64,000 bases of DNA from Tistrella mobilis (lineage in GTDB: Bacteria; Pseudomonadota; Alphaproteobacteria; Tistrellales; Tistrellaceae). Every line of letters begins with the position of its first letter. The stretch's first letter is position 1. Of this stretch, positions 35,837-46,602 are shown piece by piece. Location of the stretch: the NCBI RefSeq assembly GCF_041468085.1, contig NZ_CP121017.1, forward strand, positions 4,029,501 through 4,093,500, in the 5' to 3' direction. The translations under genes were made by a program, and so were the position numbers. The notes under the pieces were generated by a model. The model worked only from the letters and a program-made list of their open reading frames with translations, searched no databases and was not told where the DNA came from.

Positions 35837-38376
35837 GCGCCGAGCCTCGCCTCCAGCGCCCGGACGTCGGCGGCGGTGCCGGCGGCGAGGGCCTCGTCGG
35901 CCAGCGCCTTCAGCGCCCCGTGGTCCAGACCGCGCAGCCGGGCCTTGACCGCCGGAATGTCCCGCGGGGTCATCGACAGCTCGCGCACGCCAAGGCCTGC
36001 AAGCAGCGCCGCGCCGAAGGGATCGCCGGCGATACCGCCGCAGACGCCGACCCAGCGGCCGGCACGGGCGGCGCCGTCGACCGTCATCCGGATCAGACGC
36101 AGCACGGCCGGGTGCAGGCTGTCCGCCTCGGCGGCCAGCTCCGGATGCTGGCGGTCGATCGCCAGGCCGTACTGGGTGAGATCATTGGTGCCGATCGAAA
36201 AGAAATCGACATGGGGTGCAAAGACATCCGCCTGCACGGCCGTCGACGGCACCTCGACCATGATGCCGAGCGGTACCTCGGGTGCATCGAGATCGGCGCG
36301 GATACGGTCGGCGATCCGGCGCAGTTCCAGCACCTCGCCCAGCGAGGTGATCATGGGGAACATGATCGAGAGCCTTGCGCCGTCGCGGGCCGCGCGATAG
36401 AGCGCGCGCAGCTGCGGCTCCAGCAGATCGGGCCGGCGCAGCAGCAGCCGGGCGCCGCGCACGCCAAGGAACGGGTTCTCTTCATGCGGCAGATGCAGAT
36501 GCGCCACCTGCTTGTCGCCGCCGATATCGAGCGCCCGCACGATCAGCGGCCGGCCGTCGAGGGCAGCCGCCATGTCGCGATAGAAGGCGTATTGTTCGTC
36601 TTCGTCCGGCGTGCGGTCGCGTTCGAGGAACAGGAATTCCGTCCGCATCAGTCCGACGCCTTCAGCCCCCTGATCGAGCGCCAGCGGCACCTGGTCGGGA
36701 CGGTTGACATTGGCACCGATCTCGACGGTGTGGCCGTCGGTTGTCCGGGCCGGCAGGCCGCGTTCCTCCGCCTCCCGCGCCCGCAGGGCCGCCTGCTCGT
36801 CGGCCCAGGTCCGGGCGGCGGCGAGGGCCGCCTCGGACGGGTCGACATAGAGCCGCCCGGCCTGGCCGTCCAGGATCACCTGCGTGCCGGGGGCGAGGTC
36901 GAGCAGCGCGCCACCCGCGGCCACCATCGCCGGCAGGCCGAGCGTGCGCGCCAGAATCGCGGTATGGGAGGTGGGGCCGCCCTGGGCGGTGGCGAGACCG
37001 ATCACCTTGCCCGTATCCAGCCCGGCCGTGTCGGAGGGGGAGAGATCGGCGGCCAGCAGGATCACCGGCCCCTCGGGCAGGTCGCCGATGCCGCCCTGGG
37101 CCAGGCCCGGTTCGATCCGCAGCAGAACCCGCCGGCCGACATCGCGCAGATCCGCAGCCCGGGCCGCGAGCACCGGATTGTCGGAGGCCGCCAGCCGGCC
37201 GGCCAGCCGCTCCACCGCCTCGTGCCACGACCAGGCGACGCCATGGCCTTCGACCATCAGCTGACAGGCGAGCGTCACCAGATCGGCATCGTTCAGCAGT
37301 TCGGCCTGGGCCTCGAAGATCTTCGCTTCGGCAGCCCCCAGCCGGCGGGAGGTGTCGTCCGCCAGAACCTTGAGCTGTTCGCGGGTCAATTGCAGCGCGC
37401 CATGGAGCGCATCGCCGCCCTCGATCAGCGGCACCGGCCGGTCCGGCACGGTGATCGGGCCGGATGCCAGCACATGAACGCGGCCGATGGCGAGGCCGGG
37501 GGAAGCGGGCAGGCCCGCCACCGGCACCAGCCCGGCATCGGCGGGCGGGGTCCAGCCGGCAACCGGTGCGGCGGCCCGCTCGGCCGCTCGGGCGGCTGCC
37601 GCCCGCTCCTCCTGCCCCAGGCGGTCCATCACCGCCTTCATCTGCTGCAGCGCCCGGGCGGCATCGGCCCCGTCGGCCGAAACCCGGACGCTGTCGCCCT
37701 GCTTCAGGCCAAGCTGGAGCAGGGGGATCATGTTTTTGGCGTCCGCCGCCTCGCCGCCATGACGGATGCGGATCCGGGCCTGGAACCGCCGGGCCGTATC
37801 GGCCCAGACAGAGGCGGGGCGGGCATGAAGGCCGGTCGGGTAGTCGACCGTCCAGTCGAAACCTTCGGCGAAGTCGGCCACGTCGCCGGCCGCGGCAGCC
37901 GGCCCGTCTTCGCCGGCCAGTGCCCCGATGATGTCTTCGACCCGGGTGGTGCGGGTAAGCCGGGCAAGCCGCGCCTCGTCGTTCAGCAGCCGGGTCAGAC
38001 GGCGCAGAATCGCGATATGGGCATCGGATTTTGCCGCGATCGCCACCACCAGACGGGCCGTCTGGCCGTCATTCCAGGTCACGCCGTCGGGCACCTGCAG
38101 CACCGCGACGGCATTGCCGTGGACCAGTGCCCGGTCGTCGACCATGCCATGGGGGATGGCCACGCCCGCCCCCAGAAAGGTGTTCGCCACCGCCTCGCGC
38201 TTCAGCATGCTCTCGACATAGGCCGGCGCGCAGATGCCGGCGGCGACCAGCATCTGCGCCGCCTCGCGAATGGCTGTCGGCTTGTCGGCCGGGGCAGCCC
38301 CCAGCCGGATGAGATCACGACGGATGGCGGCGGCGCCATCAGCCGGCGGCGCGAAGGGCTCGGGGGCTGGCGTCAT
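35833..38376 (-). CDS. fruB: Fructose-specific multiphosphoryl transfer protein (EIIA-HPr-EI)
   Basis: An 847-residue fusion carrying the whole soluble phosphorelay for fructose. EIIA-Fru spans about residues 15-155 with phospho-His76 in VAIPHGMVDD. HPr spans about 170-260 with His184 in PTGLHARPAS. Enzyme I spans about 280-840 with His471 in QGGPTSHTAIL, and the PEP-binding Cys is in GVCGGIAGD. The order EIIA-HPr-EI is the common alphaproteobacterial one. The ATG at 38376 is used; upstream codons run into the operator region. First gene of fruBKA, divergent from the LacI-type regulator. Confidence 0.97.
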   Translation of the reverse strand: MTPAPEPFAPPADGAAAIRRDLIRLGAAPADKPTAIREAAQMLVAAGICAPAYVESMLKREAVANTFLGAGVAIPHGMVDDRALVHGNAVAVLQVPDGVTWNDGQTARLVVAIAAKSDAHIAILRRLTRLLNDEARLARLTRTTRVEDIIGALAGEDGPAAAAGDVADFAEGFDWTVDYPTGLHARPASVWADTARRFQARIRIRHGGEAADAKNMIPLLQLGLKQGDSVRVSADGADAARALQQMKAVMDRLGQEERAAAARAAERAAAPVAGWTPPADAGLVPVAGLPASPGLAIGRVHVLASGPITVPDRPVPLIEGGDALHGALQLTREQLKVLADDTSRRLGAAEAKIFEAQAELLNDADLVTLACQLMVEGHGVAWSWHEAVERLAGRLAASDNPVLAARAADLRDVGRRVLLRIEPGLAQGGIGDLPEGPVILLAADLSPSDTAGLDTGKVIGLATAQGGPTSHTAILARTLGLPAMVAAGGALLDLAPGTQVILDGQAGRLYVDPSEAALAAARTWADEQAALRAREAEERGLPARTTDGHTVEIGANVNRPDQVPLALDQGAEGVGLMRTEFLFLERDRTPDEDEQYAFYRDMAAALDGRPLIVRALDIGGDKQVAHLHLPHEENPFLGVRGARLLLRRPDLLEPQLRALYRAARDGARLSIMFPMITSLGEVLELRRIADRIRADLDAPEVPLGIMVEVPSTAVQADVFAPHVDFFSIGTNDLTQYGLAIDRQHPELAAEADSLHPAVLRLIRMTVDGAARAGRWVGVCGGIAGDPFGAALLAGLGVRELSMTPRDIPAVKARLRGLDHGALKALADEALAAGTAADVRALEARLGA

Positions 38377-38527
38377 CGTCTGGTCTTCCTCCCCTGCCCG
38401 GCCATCTGCATCGGGCCCCTGTTTTCGGGACCACCGGGCGTGTCGACAGGCACGCAGCCGGGGCGGCCCGCCTGGCCGATCTCGGGGCGTGCGGAATTTT
38501 CGTGCCGGATGGCACCTCGGGGTGAAT

Positions 38528-38541
38528 TGAAATCGATTACA
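38528..38541. promoter_or_regulatory. LacI/Cra-type operator, fru side
   Basis: TGAAATCGATTACA is a near-perfect palindrome centred on TCGA and resembles Cra/FruR operators. It lies about 150 bp upstream of fruB and 110 bp upstream of the divergent regulator gene. Confidence 0.6.
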
Positions 38542-38637
38542 CAAACACTGTCAAGACAGCACCCTTTCACACATATGCTGCACCGCAGCAAATGCTTGCA
38601 TTCCGCCAGCCGATGGGCGAAAATTCAGCCTACGAAG

Positions 38638-38653
38638 CTGAAAACGATTTCAG
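38638..38653. promoter_or_regulatory. LacI/Cra-type operator at the regulator start
   Basis: CTGAAAACGATTTCAG is a perfect CTGAAA/TTTCAG inverted repeat with 4-nt spacer, ending 3 bp before the regulator ATG (38657). This position predicts autorepression; it also covers the spot where a Shine-Dalgarno sequence would be. Confidence 0.7.
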
Positions 38654-38656
38654 GTC

Positions 38657-39667
38657 ATGTCCACGCTCAAGGCCAGAATCAAGGATGTCGCCCGCGAAGC
38701 CGGGGTCTCGGTCGCAACCGTATCCCGGGTGCTGACCGGCGGCCCGGTCAGCACGCAGTTGCGCGACAAGGTCGATGCGGCGATCCGCGCCACCGGCTAC
38801 CGGCCCAATCTCTCGGCGCGCCGGCTGCGCTCTCAGCACAGCCGGACGATCGGCCTGATCGTGTCCGACATCCGCAACCCCTTCTTCACCGCGGTCAGCC
38901 GTGCCGTCGAAGATGCCGCCTACGAGGCCGGCATGCGGGTCATCCTGTGCAACACCGACGAAAACCCTGAAAAGGAGGCGATGTATCTGCGCCTCATGCA
39001 GGAAGAGCGGGTGACCGGGCTGATCTTCGCGCCCACCCGCACCTCGGCCGAAGCCCTGTCGCAGACCGCGCTGGATTTCCCGGCGGTGCTGATCGATCGC
39101 GTCGGCCCGCCGGGCCTGCACGATGCGGTGGTGCTCGACAACGCCGCCGCCGCCCATACCCTGGTCTCGCATCTGATGGAACAGGGCTATCGCCGGATCG
39201 GCGGCCTGTTCGGCAATACGAGTACGACGGGCATCGAGCGCCATGCCGGCTTTGCCGCAGCCCTGGCCGCCCGGGGCCTGGCGGCACCCGCCCGTTTCAT
39301 CCCGCCCACCGCAGATGCGGGCGAGGCAGAGTTGCTGGACTGGATGCAGTCGTCCGATCGCCCGGATGCACTGATCGCAAGCAACGGCCAGCTGCTGCTG
39401 GGCGTCGCCCGGGCCATCCGCCGCCTGGGGCTCAGCATGCCCCACGATCTGGCGGTTGCCGGTTTCGATAACGAGACCTGGACCAGCCTGGTCGGCCCCG
39501 GCCTGACCGTCATCGAACAGCCGGTTCACGAGATCGGCACCACTGCCATGTCGCTGCTGTTCGATCGGCTGCAGCGCCCCGGCGGCCCTGCCCGCAAGAT
39601 GGTGCTCTCGGGCCGGCCGATCCTGCGCGGCTCCACCGGCGCACGGCTGCGCGCCGTCGCAAACTGA
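38657..39667 (+). CDS. LacI-family fructose-operon regulator (FruR/Cra-like)
   Basis: A 336-residue LacI/GalR repressor. The helix-turn-helix with hinge is at residues 1-60: IKDVAREAGVSVATVSRVL, then SARRLRSQHSRTIGLIVSDI. The periplasmic-binding-protein-like effector domain follows to the end (DALIASNGQLLLGVARAIR near residue 236). Divergence from fruBKA and two fitting operators make it the probable fructose-operon regulator, with fructose 1-phosphate as the likely effector by analogy. Only a weak CAGG precedes the ATG. Confidence 0.9.
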   Translation: MSTLKARIKDVAREAGVSVATVSRVLTGGPVSTQLRDKVDAAIRATGYRPNLSARRLRSQHSRTIGLIVSDIRNPFFTAVSRAVEDAAYEAGMRVILCNTDENPEKEAMYLRLMQEERVTGLIFAPTRTSAEALSQTALDFPAVLIDRVGPPGLHDAVVLDNAAAAHTLVSHLMEQGYRRIGGLFGNTSTTGIERHAGFAAALAARGLAAPARFIPPTADAGEAELLDWMQSSDRPDALIASNGQLLLGVARAIRRLGLSMPHDLAVAGFDNETWTSLVGPGLTVIEQPVHEIGTTAMSLLFDRLQRPGGPARKMVLSGRPILRGSTGARLRAVAN

Positions 39668-39675
39668 TCCACCCG

Positions 39676-39698
39676 GCCCGGCCCTGCCGGGCTGTTTT
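39676..39698 (+). terminator. Intrinsic terminator after the fru regulator gene
   Basis: GCCCGGC (39676-39682), loop CCT, GCCGGGC (39686-39692), then TGTTTT. The perfect 7-bp stem and T-run lie 8 bp after the stop codon. Confidence 0.8.
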
Positions 39699-39710
39699 CT
39701 GCCTCGACTC

Positions 39711-39727
39711 ATCCCCTCCAGGGGGAT
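39711..39727. promoter_or_regulatory. CsoR/RcnR-type operator
   Basis: ATCCCC-TCCAG-GGGGAT, an inverted repeat with a G/C tract flanked by A-T, is the style of site bound by CsoR/RcnR/NcrB-family repressors. It ends 12 bp before the regulator ATG, so autorepression of the regulator-exporter pair is expected. Confidence 0.7.
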
Positions 39728-39739
39728 AGGATCCAGGTC

Positions 39740-40021
39740 ATGACAGAGCATCCGCATCTCCATGCCAGCCATCCGGACGTGATCAAGCGCCTGAAGCGCG
39801 CCGAGGGCCATCTGCGCAGCGTCGTGCAGATGATCGAGGCCGGGCGCCCCTGCCTCGACGTCGCCCAGCAGCTCCATGCGGTCGAAAAGGCGGTGGCACA
39901 GGCCAAACGCACCCTGATCCAGGATCATCTGGACCACTGCCTCGACGATGTCGCGGCACCGCTGGATGGGGCGCGGCGGCAGGTGCTCACCGACTTCAAG
40001 GCAATCGCAAAGTATCTCTGA
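39740..40021 (+). CDS. CsoR/RcnR-family metal-sensing repressor
   Basis: A 93-residue all-helical repressor of the CsoR/RcnR/FrmR family. The metal-site fingerprint reads Cys38 (GRPCLDV), His63 and Cys67 (DHLDHC), the C-H-C arrangement of CsoR, plus an N-terminal His cluster (His4, 6, 8, 11) as in Ni/Co sensors of the RcnR/NcrB type. Metal binding would release the operator just upstream. The next gene is a His-tailed MFS exporter 37 bp away, resembling nreA-nreB or ncrB-ncrC nickel-resistance pairs. Nickel or cobalt is favoured, copper not excluded. Confidence 0.88.
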   Translation: MTEHPHLHASHPDVIKRLKRAEGHLRSVVQMIEAGRPCLDVAQQLHAVEKAVAQAKRTLIQDHLDHCLDDVAAPLDGARRQVLTDFKAIAKYL

Positions 40022-40058
40022 CCTCCCGGAATCCCCGACCTCCCGGAGAACCCGTTCC

Positions 40059-41378
40059 ATGGCGGTACTGCCCGCGAACCGTGTCTGGCGTCGCCTGTTC
40101 CTGGCGCAGATCGTGGCGCTGTCGGGCACGGGGCTTGCCACTGTGGCGCTCGGCCTGCTGGCCTGGGATCTGGCGGGGCCTCAGGCGGGCACCGTGCTCG
40201 GCACCGCGCTCGCGATCAAGATGGTCGCCTATGTCGGCGTGGCGCCGGTTGCAGCCGCATTTGCCGAACGGCTGCCAAGACGGCGGCTGCTGGTCGGGCT
40301 GGATCTCGTCCGGGCGGCGATGGCGGCCTGCCTGCCTTTCGTGACCGAGATCTGGCAGGTCTATCTGCTGATCTTCCTGCTGCAATCGGCCTCCGCCGCC
40401 TTCACACCGACCGTGCAGGCCCTGATCCCCGACATTCTGACGGACGAGGCCGCGTATACCAGGGCACTGTCCGCCTCACGCCTCGCCTACGACCTTGAGG
40501 CGGTGGCAAGTCCGGCCCTCGCCGCCGCCCTGCTCAGCGTCACGGGCTTTCACGCCCTGTTCGGTGGAACCGCCCTGGGCTTCCTGGTCTCGGCAGGGCT
40601 GATCGCCGGCCTCGCCCTCCCGGCGTTCCGGGCGGCCGGTCCGCGACCGCCTCTCGGCCGGCGAAGCCTCGACGGCCTGCACATCATCCTGGCCACCCCC
40701 CGGCTGCGGGCGCTGGCAGCCATCGATCTGGCCCTGGCCGCGGCCGGCGCCATGGTGATCGTCAACACGGTGGTGATCGTGCAGGGCCGGCTTGGCCTGA
40801 ACGAAAGCCGGACGGCACTCCTGCTCGCGATCAACGGCGCAGGCTCGATGCTCGCCGCCCTTACCCTGCCGCGCCTGCTCGACCGGTTGCCGGAACGACG
40901 GGTCATGCTGACGGGCACGGCGCTGCTCGCCCCCTGCCTTCTGGCCGGGCTGACGACCCCCACCCCCCTGACCCTCGCCGCCCTCTGGTTCACGCTGGGG
41001 CTGGCATCGGCATATGCCCAGACGCCGGCGGGCCGGCTCCTCCGCCGGTCGGCAGCCCCCGAGGACCGCCCGGCCCTGTTCGCGGCGCAGTTCGCGGTCT
41101 CTCATGCCTGCTGGCTGCTTGCCTATCCGCTGGCCGGCTGGGGCGGTGCGGTCCTCGGCACGGATGCGGCATTCGCGATGATGGCCGTGATCGCCGGCAT
41201 CGCCGCCACCGCGGCCATGCTGTTCTGGCACAGCCATGATCCGGCGGTCGTGGAGCACGTGCACGCGGCCCTGCCAGAGGGACATCCGCATCTCGCCGAT
41301 GCCCGCCCCGGCCCCCGGGGCCACGTGCACGCCCATGCCTTCGTGATCGACCGTCACCATCGCCACTGGCCCCGGTGA
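40059..41378 (+). CDS. MFS metal exporter with histidine-rich tail (NreB/NcrC-like)
   Basis: A 439-residue major-facilitator protein with about 12 membrane segments. The C-terminal 45 residues are cytoplasmic and His-rich (HSHDP, EHVHAALPEGHPHL, HVHAHAF, DRHHRHW), about a dozen histidines. That layout is characteristic of NreB/NcrC nickel exporters, where the tail binds the metal. It follows a CsoR/RcnR-type repressor, supporting metal-inducible efflux. GGAG lies about 10 nt before the ATG. Specificity (Ni, Co or other) is inference. Confidence 0.88.
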   Translation: MAVLPANRVWRRLFLAQIVALSGTGLATVALGLLAWDLAGPQAGTVLGTALAIKMVAYVGVAPVAAAFAERLPRRRLLVGLDLVRAAMAACLPFVTEIWQVYLLIFLLQSASAAFTPTVQALIPDILTDEAAYTRALSASRLAYDLEAVASPALAAALLSVTGFHALFGGTALGFLVSAGLIAGLALPAFRAAGPRPPLGRRSLDGLHIILATPRLRALAAIDLALAAAGAMVIVNTVVIVQGRLGLNESRTALLLAINGAGSMLAALTLPRLLDRLPERRVMLTGTALLAPCLLAGLTTPTPLTLAALWFTLGLASAYAQTPAGRLLRRSAAPEDRPALFAAQFAVSHACWLLAYPLAGWGGAVLGTDAAFAMMAVIAGIAATAAMLFWHSHDPAVVEHVHAALPEGHPHLADARPGPRGHVHAHAFVIDRHHRHWPR

Positions 41379-41422
41379 CGGGAGGGCGCGATCGCGACCG
41401 CATGGAAGCGGAAGCCGCGCGT

Positions 41423-41653
41423 TCAGTCGGGAAGCTTCACCACCGGCACCAGCTGATCACCCCAATGGCCGACACCGTCGTGGATGCGGCTGACGCGATG
41501 CAGCTCGACCGTCGCCCCCGCCTGAACCGCTGCCGAGACGGCATGGTTCAGGCGATGAACATGGTCGGCAAGACGGCGGATGGCGGTGTCGCGATCCGGG
41601 GGATGCGGACAGGAACCGCTGCCCGGAATGGCGATCATCTCGGCGTCGTACAT
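41423..41653 (-). CDS. 76-residue conserved-looking small protein downstream of aceA
   Basis: A 76-residue soluble protein with no recognised domain. GAGGAGG lies 7 nt before the ATG (41653), and the gene starts 13 bp after the aceA stop on the same strand, so it is probably co-transcribed with isocitrate lyase. The sequence has a His-rich central part (RLADHVHRLNHAV) and ends in GDQLVPVVKLPD. I do not recognise it. The strong ribosome site makes it a real gene rather than a shadow frame; a function linked to the glyoxylate shunt is only a guess from position. Confidence 0.7.
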   Translation of the reverse strand: MYDAEMIAIPGSGSCPHPPDRDTAIRRLADHVHRLNHAVSAAVQAGATVELHRVSRIHDGVGHWGDQLVPVVKLPD

Positions 41654-41666
41654 GGGAACAGCCTCC

Positions 41667-42965
41667 TCACTCGGCCGCGGATTTGTCGACGGATTTGTCG
41701 AATTGTGCGGCCTCGGTCGATTCCGCCATGGCGGTGGTCGACGACCGGCCGCCGGTGATGGCCAGGGACACGGCGTCGAAATAGCCGGTGCCGACCTCGC
41801 GCTGATGGCGGGTGGCCGTGTAGCCGGCGGCCTCCGCGGCGAATTCGGCCTGCTGCAGCTCGGCATAGGCCGCCATGCCCCGATCGCGGTAGCCGCGGGC
41901 CAGTTCGAACATGCCGTGATTGAGCTGATGGAAGCCGGCCAGCGTCACGAACTGGAAGCGGTAACCCATCGCCCCCAGCTCCCGCTGAAAGCGGGCGATA
42001 TCAGCGTCCGACAGCTTCGCCCGCCAATTGAACGACGGTGAACAGTTATAGGCGAGCAGCTTGCCCGGATACTGCGCCTGCACCGCTTCGGCAAACCGGC
42101 GCGCATCGGCCAGATCCGGATGCGACGTTTCCCACCACAGCAGATCGGCATAGGGCGCATAGGCGAGGCCACGGGCGATACAGGCATCGACACCATTGCG
42201 GAAGGCGTGGAAGCCTTCGGACGTGCGCTCGCCCGGCTCGATGAACGGCCGGTCGCGCTCGTCGATGTCCGAGGTGATCAGCTTTGCCGCCTCGGCATCG
42301 GTACGGGCCACGATCAGCGTCGGCACCCCCATCACATCGGCTGCGAGGCGGGCCGCCGTCAGGTTGCGGATATGGGCCGCGATCGGAATCAGGACCTTGC
42401 CGCCCAGATGGCCGCATTTCTTTTCCGACGCCAGCTGGTCTTCAAAGTGAACGCCGGCCGCTCCGGCCTCGATATAGGCCTTCATGATCTCGAAGGCGTT
42501 GAGCGGGCCGCCGAAGCCGGCCTCGGCATCCGCCACGATCGGCGCGAACCAGTCATCCACACTGCGCCGGCCTTCGGCATGCTCGATCTGGTCGGCGCGC
42601 TGCAATGTACGGTTGATTCGCCGGGCGAGTTCCGGTCCCGAATTGGCCGGGTAGAGGCTCTGATCCGGATACATGGCGCCGGCCTGGTTGGCATCCGCGG
42701 CCACCTGCCAGCCCGAGAGATAGATCGCCTTCAGCCCGGCGCGCACCATCTGCATGGCCTGATTGCCCGAAAGCGCACCCAGGGCATTGATGTAGGGCTC
42801 GTCCTGAAGCAGTTGCCAGAGGCGGTTGGCGCCGCGCTCGGCCAGGCTGTGGGCGATGCGCACCGATCCGCGCAACCGCTCGACATCGGCCGCAGAATAG
42901 CTGCGGGTGATGCCGTCGAAACGGCCGGCGGGCGCGCCGGGCACAAGGGTGGCGAAGCTGGTCAT
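41667..42965 (-). CDS. aceA: Isocitrate lyase
   Basis: Splits isocitrate into glyoxylate and succinate, the first step of the glyoxylate shunt, in the cytoplasm. It has 432 residues, the short bacterial form. The catalytic signature KKCGH is at residues 182-186 with active Cys184. The Mg-binding region is in [16 protein letters not shown], and the C-terminal substrate loop NCSPSFNW is present. It follows aceB by 40 bp on the same strand, so both shunt enzymes and the 76-aa protein form one unit. Needed for growth on acetate, fatty acids or C2 units. Confidence 0.98.
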   Translation of the reverse strand: MTSFATLVPGAPAGRFDGITRSYSAADVERLRGSVRIAHSLAERGANRLWQLLQDEPYINALGALSGNQAMQMVRAGLKAIYLSGWQVAADANQAGAMYPDQSLYPANSGPELARRINRTLQRADQIEHAEGRRSVDDWFAPIVADAEAGFGGPLNAFEIMKAYIEAGAAGVHFEDQLASEKKCGHLGGKVLIPIAAHIRNLTAARLAADVMGVPTLIVARTDAEAAKLITSDIDERDRPFIEPGERTSEGFHAFRNGVDACIARGLAYAPYADLLWWETSHPDLADARRFAEAVQAQYPGKLLAYNCSPSFNWRAKLSDADIARFQRELGAMGYRFQFVTLAGFHQLNHGMFELARGYRDRGMAAYAELQQAEFAAEAAGYTATRHQREVGTGYFDAVSLAITGGRSSTTAMAESTEAAQFDKSVDKSAAE

Positions 42966-43005
42966 GGGGAGGGGGCTCCTCGTCGATCGTCGGTGGAGGA
43001 CGTCG

Positions 43006-44604
<1,599 letters not shown>

Positions 44605-44681
44605 GGCCATGTCTCCGGTCGTCATTTCCTCGTGTCACAGGATTGACAGACCGGCGGCGCACGTTCACCACTGAAATACCG

Positions 44682-44742
44682 AAAAAGGTTTGCAAGTCAA
44701 AGTTTTGACCTTGCCTGTCGCCATCATGTAAAGTTTGTGAAA
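44682..44742. promoter_or_regulatory. RamB-like sites between aceB and its likely regulator
   Basis: AAAAAGGTTTGCAAG (from 44682) and AAAGTTTGTGAAA (44730-44742) resemble the A-rich/TTTGCAAA motif reported for RamB of corynebacteria. Between them is a perfect GTCAAA-GT-TTTGAC palindrome (44696-44709). The cluster lies in the 151-bp divergent promoter region and is a reasonable target for the adjacent regulator. Confidence 0.5.
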
Positions 44743-44755
44743 GTCGCCGCGGCAT

Positions 44756-46192
44756 ATGGACAGGAAAATCTTCGCCGGCGCACGCATGCGCCATCTCCGC
44801 GAGAGCCGCGGCCTCACCCAGAGCGCCATGGCCCGCGATCTCGGCGTCTCGGCAAGCTATCTCAATCTCGTCGAGCACAATCAACGGCCGCTGACTGCAC
44901 AATTGCTGCTGAAGCTGGCGACGACCTATGCCATCGACCTGCGCGATCTCGGCGGCGAGAACGAAGCCAGGATGGCCTCGGAACTGGCGGAAGCACTGGC
45001 AGACCCGGTGGTCGCCGATCCGCGGGATCCGGCCGGCCGGCCGGGCCCCGCCGAAATCAACGACGCCGTCACCTCAAGCCCGCGCATCGCCCGCGCCCTC
45101 GTGACCCTCTACCGCGCCTGGCGGCGCAATGCCCGGCAGGCCGACGACCTCGCCTCGCTGGCGCTCGGCCGCGATCGCCGGCCGGTTGCCGATGACGACC
45201 GTTTTCCGATCGAAGAAGTGCGGGACTATTTTCACGCCCGCGGCAACCATGTCGCCGAACTGGATACCGCAGCCGAGGAACTGGCCGCCGCGCTGCCCGG
45301 TCCCGATCGTATGGCCGGACTGATCGAGCGCCTGCGCGAACGTCACGGGCTGGCGGTCACCATCCTGCCCGTGCATGTGATGCCGGACATGCAGCGGCGC
45401 CATGATCACCACACCCGCCGCCTGTTCCTTTCGGAACTGCTGCCGCGTCCCAGCCGCTGTTTCCAGGTGGCGGTGCAGATCGCACTCATGGAACATGGCG
45501 AACTGATGGACCAGCTGGTCGCCGGGGCCGGGTTTCGAACCGCGGAAGCACGCAGCCTCTGCCGGATCGGCCTCGCCAACTATTTCGCCGGGGCGGTGAT
45601 GATGCCATATGCCGGCTTCCTGGAAGCGGCCAGGCGCTGCCGTTATGACGTCACGGTGCTTGCCGCCCGCTTCGATGCCAGCATCGAACAGGTGGCCCAC
45701 CGCCTGACGACGCTCCAGCGGCCGGACGCCCGCGGGATTCCGTTCTTCCTGCTCCGCGTCGACAATGCCGGCAATGTGTCGAAGCGTTTTGCTGCCGGCG
45801 GCTTTCATTTCGCCCGCCATGGCGGCACCTGCCCGCGCTGGCGGGTCCACGATGCCTTCGCAACCCCGGGGCAGACCATCATCCAGCCGGTGGAGATGCC
45901 CGACGGCACGGTCTATCTCACCGTCTCGCGAACCGTCGATACCCTGCCGGTGCCGCATCCCGGCAGCCCGAGGCGGCTTGCGATCAGCCTCGGCTGCGAG
46001 ATCGGCCATGCCCCGAACGTGGCCTATGGCGACGGGCTCGACCTGTCGAGCCCTGCGGCGGTGACGCCGATCGGCGCCACCTGCCGGCTTTGCGAGCGCC
46101 CCAACTGCACCGCTCGCGCCTTCCCGCCGATGACCCGGCCGCTGGTCATCGACGGCAGCCGCAAGAACCTCTCGGCCTTCGAATTCGGCTGA
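44756..46192 (+). CDS. ScfR/RamB-type short-chain acyl-responsive regulator
   Basis: A 478-residue regulator. The XRE-type helix-turn-helix is at residues 8-62 (LRESRGLTQSAMARDLGVSA). An ImmA/IrrE-like (DUF955) region lies in the middle, and a DUF2083-like C-terminal domain contains the Cys cluster CRLCERPNC near residues 447-455. This architecture is that of ScfR/RamB proteins, which control acetate/propionate and glyoxylate-cycle genes in response to acyl-CoA state. It is divergent from aceBA, the expected target. The HExxH motif of active ImmA proteases is not obvious, so it is probably a non-catalytic sensor. Confidence 0.9.
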   Translation: MDRKIFAGARMRHLRESRGLTQSAMARDLGVSASYLNLVEHNQRPLTAQLLLKLATTYAIDLRDLGGENEARMASELAEALADPVVADPRDPAGRPGPAEINDAVTSSPRIARALVTLYRAWRRNARQADDLASLALGRDRRPVADDDRFPIEEVRDYFHARGNHVAELDTAAEELAAALPGPDRMAGLIERLRERHGLAVTILPVHVMPDMQRRHDHHTRRLFLSELLPRPSRCFQVAVQIALMEHGELMDQLVAGAGFRTAEARSLCRIGLANYFAGAVMMPYAGFLEAARRCRYDVTVLAARFDASIEQVAHRLTTLQRPDARGIPFFLLRVDNAGNVSKRFAAGGFHFARHGGTCPRWRVHDAFATPGQTIIQPVEMPDGTVYLTVSRTVDTLPVPHPGSPRRLAISLGCEIGHAPNVAYGDGLDLSSPAAVTPIGATCRLCERPNCTARAFPPMTRPLVIDGSRKNLSAFEFG

Positions 46193-46209
46193 CAGGTCCC
46201 CGGCCGCGG

Positions 46210-46566
46210 TCACCCGGCCTCGGGCCGGGTGAAGTGCTCCAGCCGCACCACCTGCACGTCCGAGATGAACATCACCCCCGACTGCTTGCGGAAGAGCGGC
46301 GCCAGGCCGGCGGCGATCCGGCGGATGGCGGTCTCGGGCGCAACGGCGAGCAGCATCACCAGGCTGGCCTGATCGTTGAACAGCAGCCGCCCCTCCTGGA
46401 AGCGGTGATGCCCCTTGCCGGCGACATCGCGGATGAGGGTGTAGCCCGAGACGCCCGAATCGTCGAGCAGGCGCCGGACGAAGGGTTCGGTCTCGCCGGT
46501 GACGATGATCTCGATCTTCTTGAGCGGGTGGAACAGGATCTGATCGGAAGCAGCTGCGTCGGTCAT
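46210..46566 (-). CDS. PII-like protein linked to DabAB
   Basis: A 118-residue PII-superfamily protein: LKKIEIIVTG start, GYTLIRDVAGKGHH in place of a full T-loop, and a C-terminal strand GVMFISDVQVV. Classical GlnB motifs (the uridylylated Tyr51 T-loop) are missing. It lies 36 bp after dabA in the same direction with GAGGAG upstream. Known PII-like proteins such as CPII of Thiomonas or SbtB accompany bicarbonate transporters and sense nucleotides or bicarbonate. This one has no cysteine at all, so the redox switch described for CPII cannot operate. It probably modulates DabAB activity. Confidence 0.85.
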   Translation of the reverse strand: MTDAAASDQILFHPLKKIEIIVTGETEPFVRRLLDDSGVSGYTLIRDVAGKGHHRFQEGRLLFNDQASLVMLLAVAPETAIRRIAAGLAPLFRKQSGVMFISDVQVVRLEHFTRPEAG

Positions 46567-46602
46567 GGAGTACGTCTCCTCGGGATCGGATCAGCAGTCG
46601 GT

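Noticed and set aside
35824-38970. A 1048-codon plus-strand frame over fruB, the longest frame in the window
   Set aside because: Antisense to FruB, whose three phospho-His motifs and fused domains are unmistakable; it also runs across the fru regulator start.
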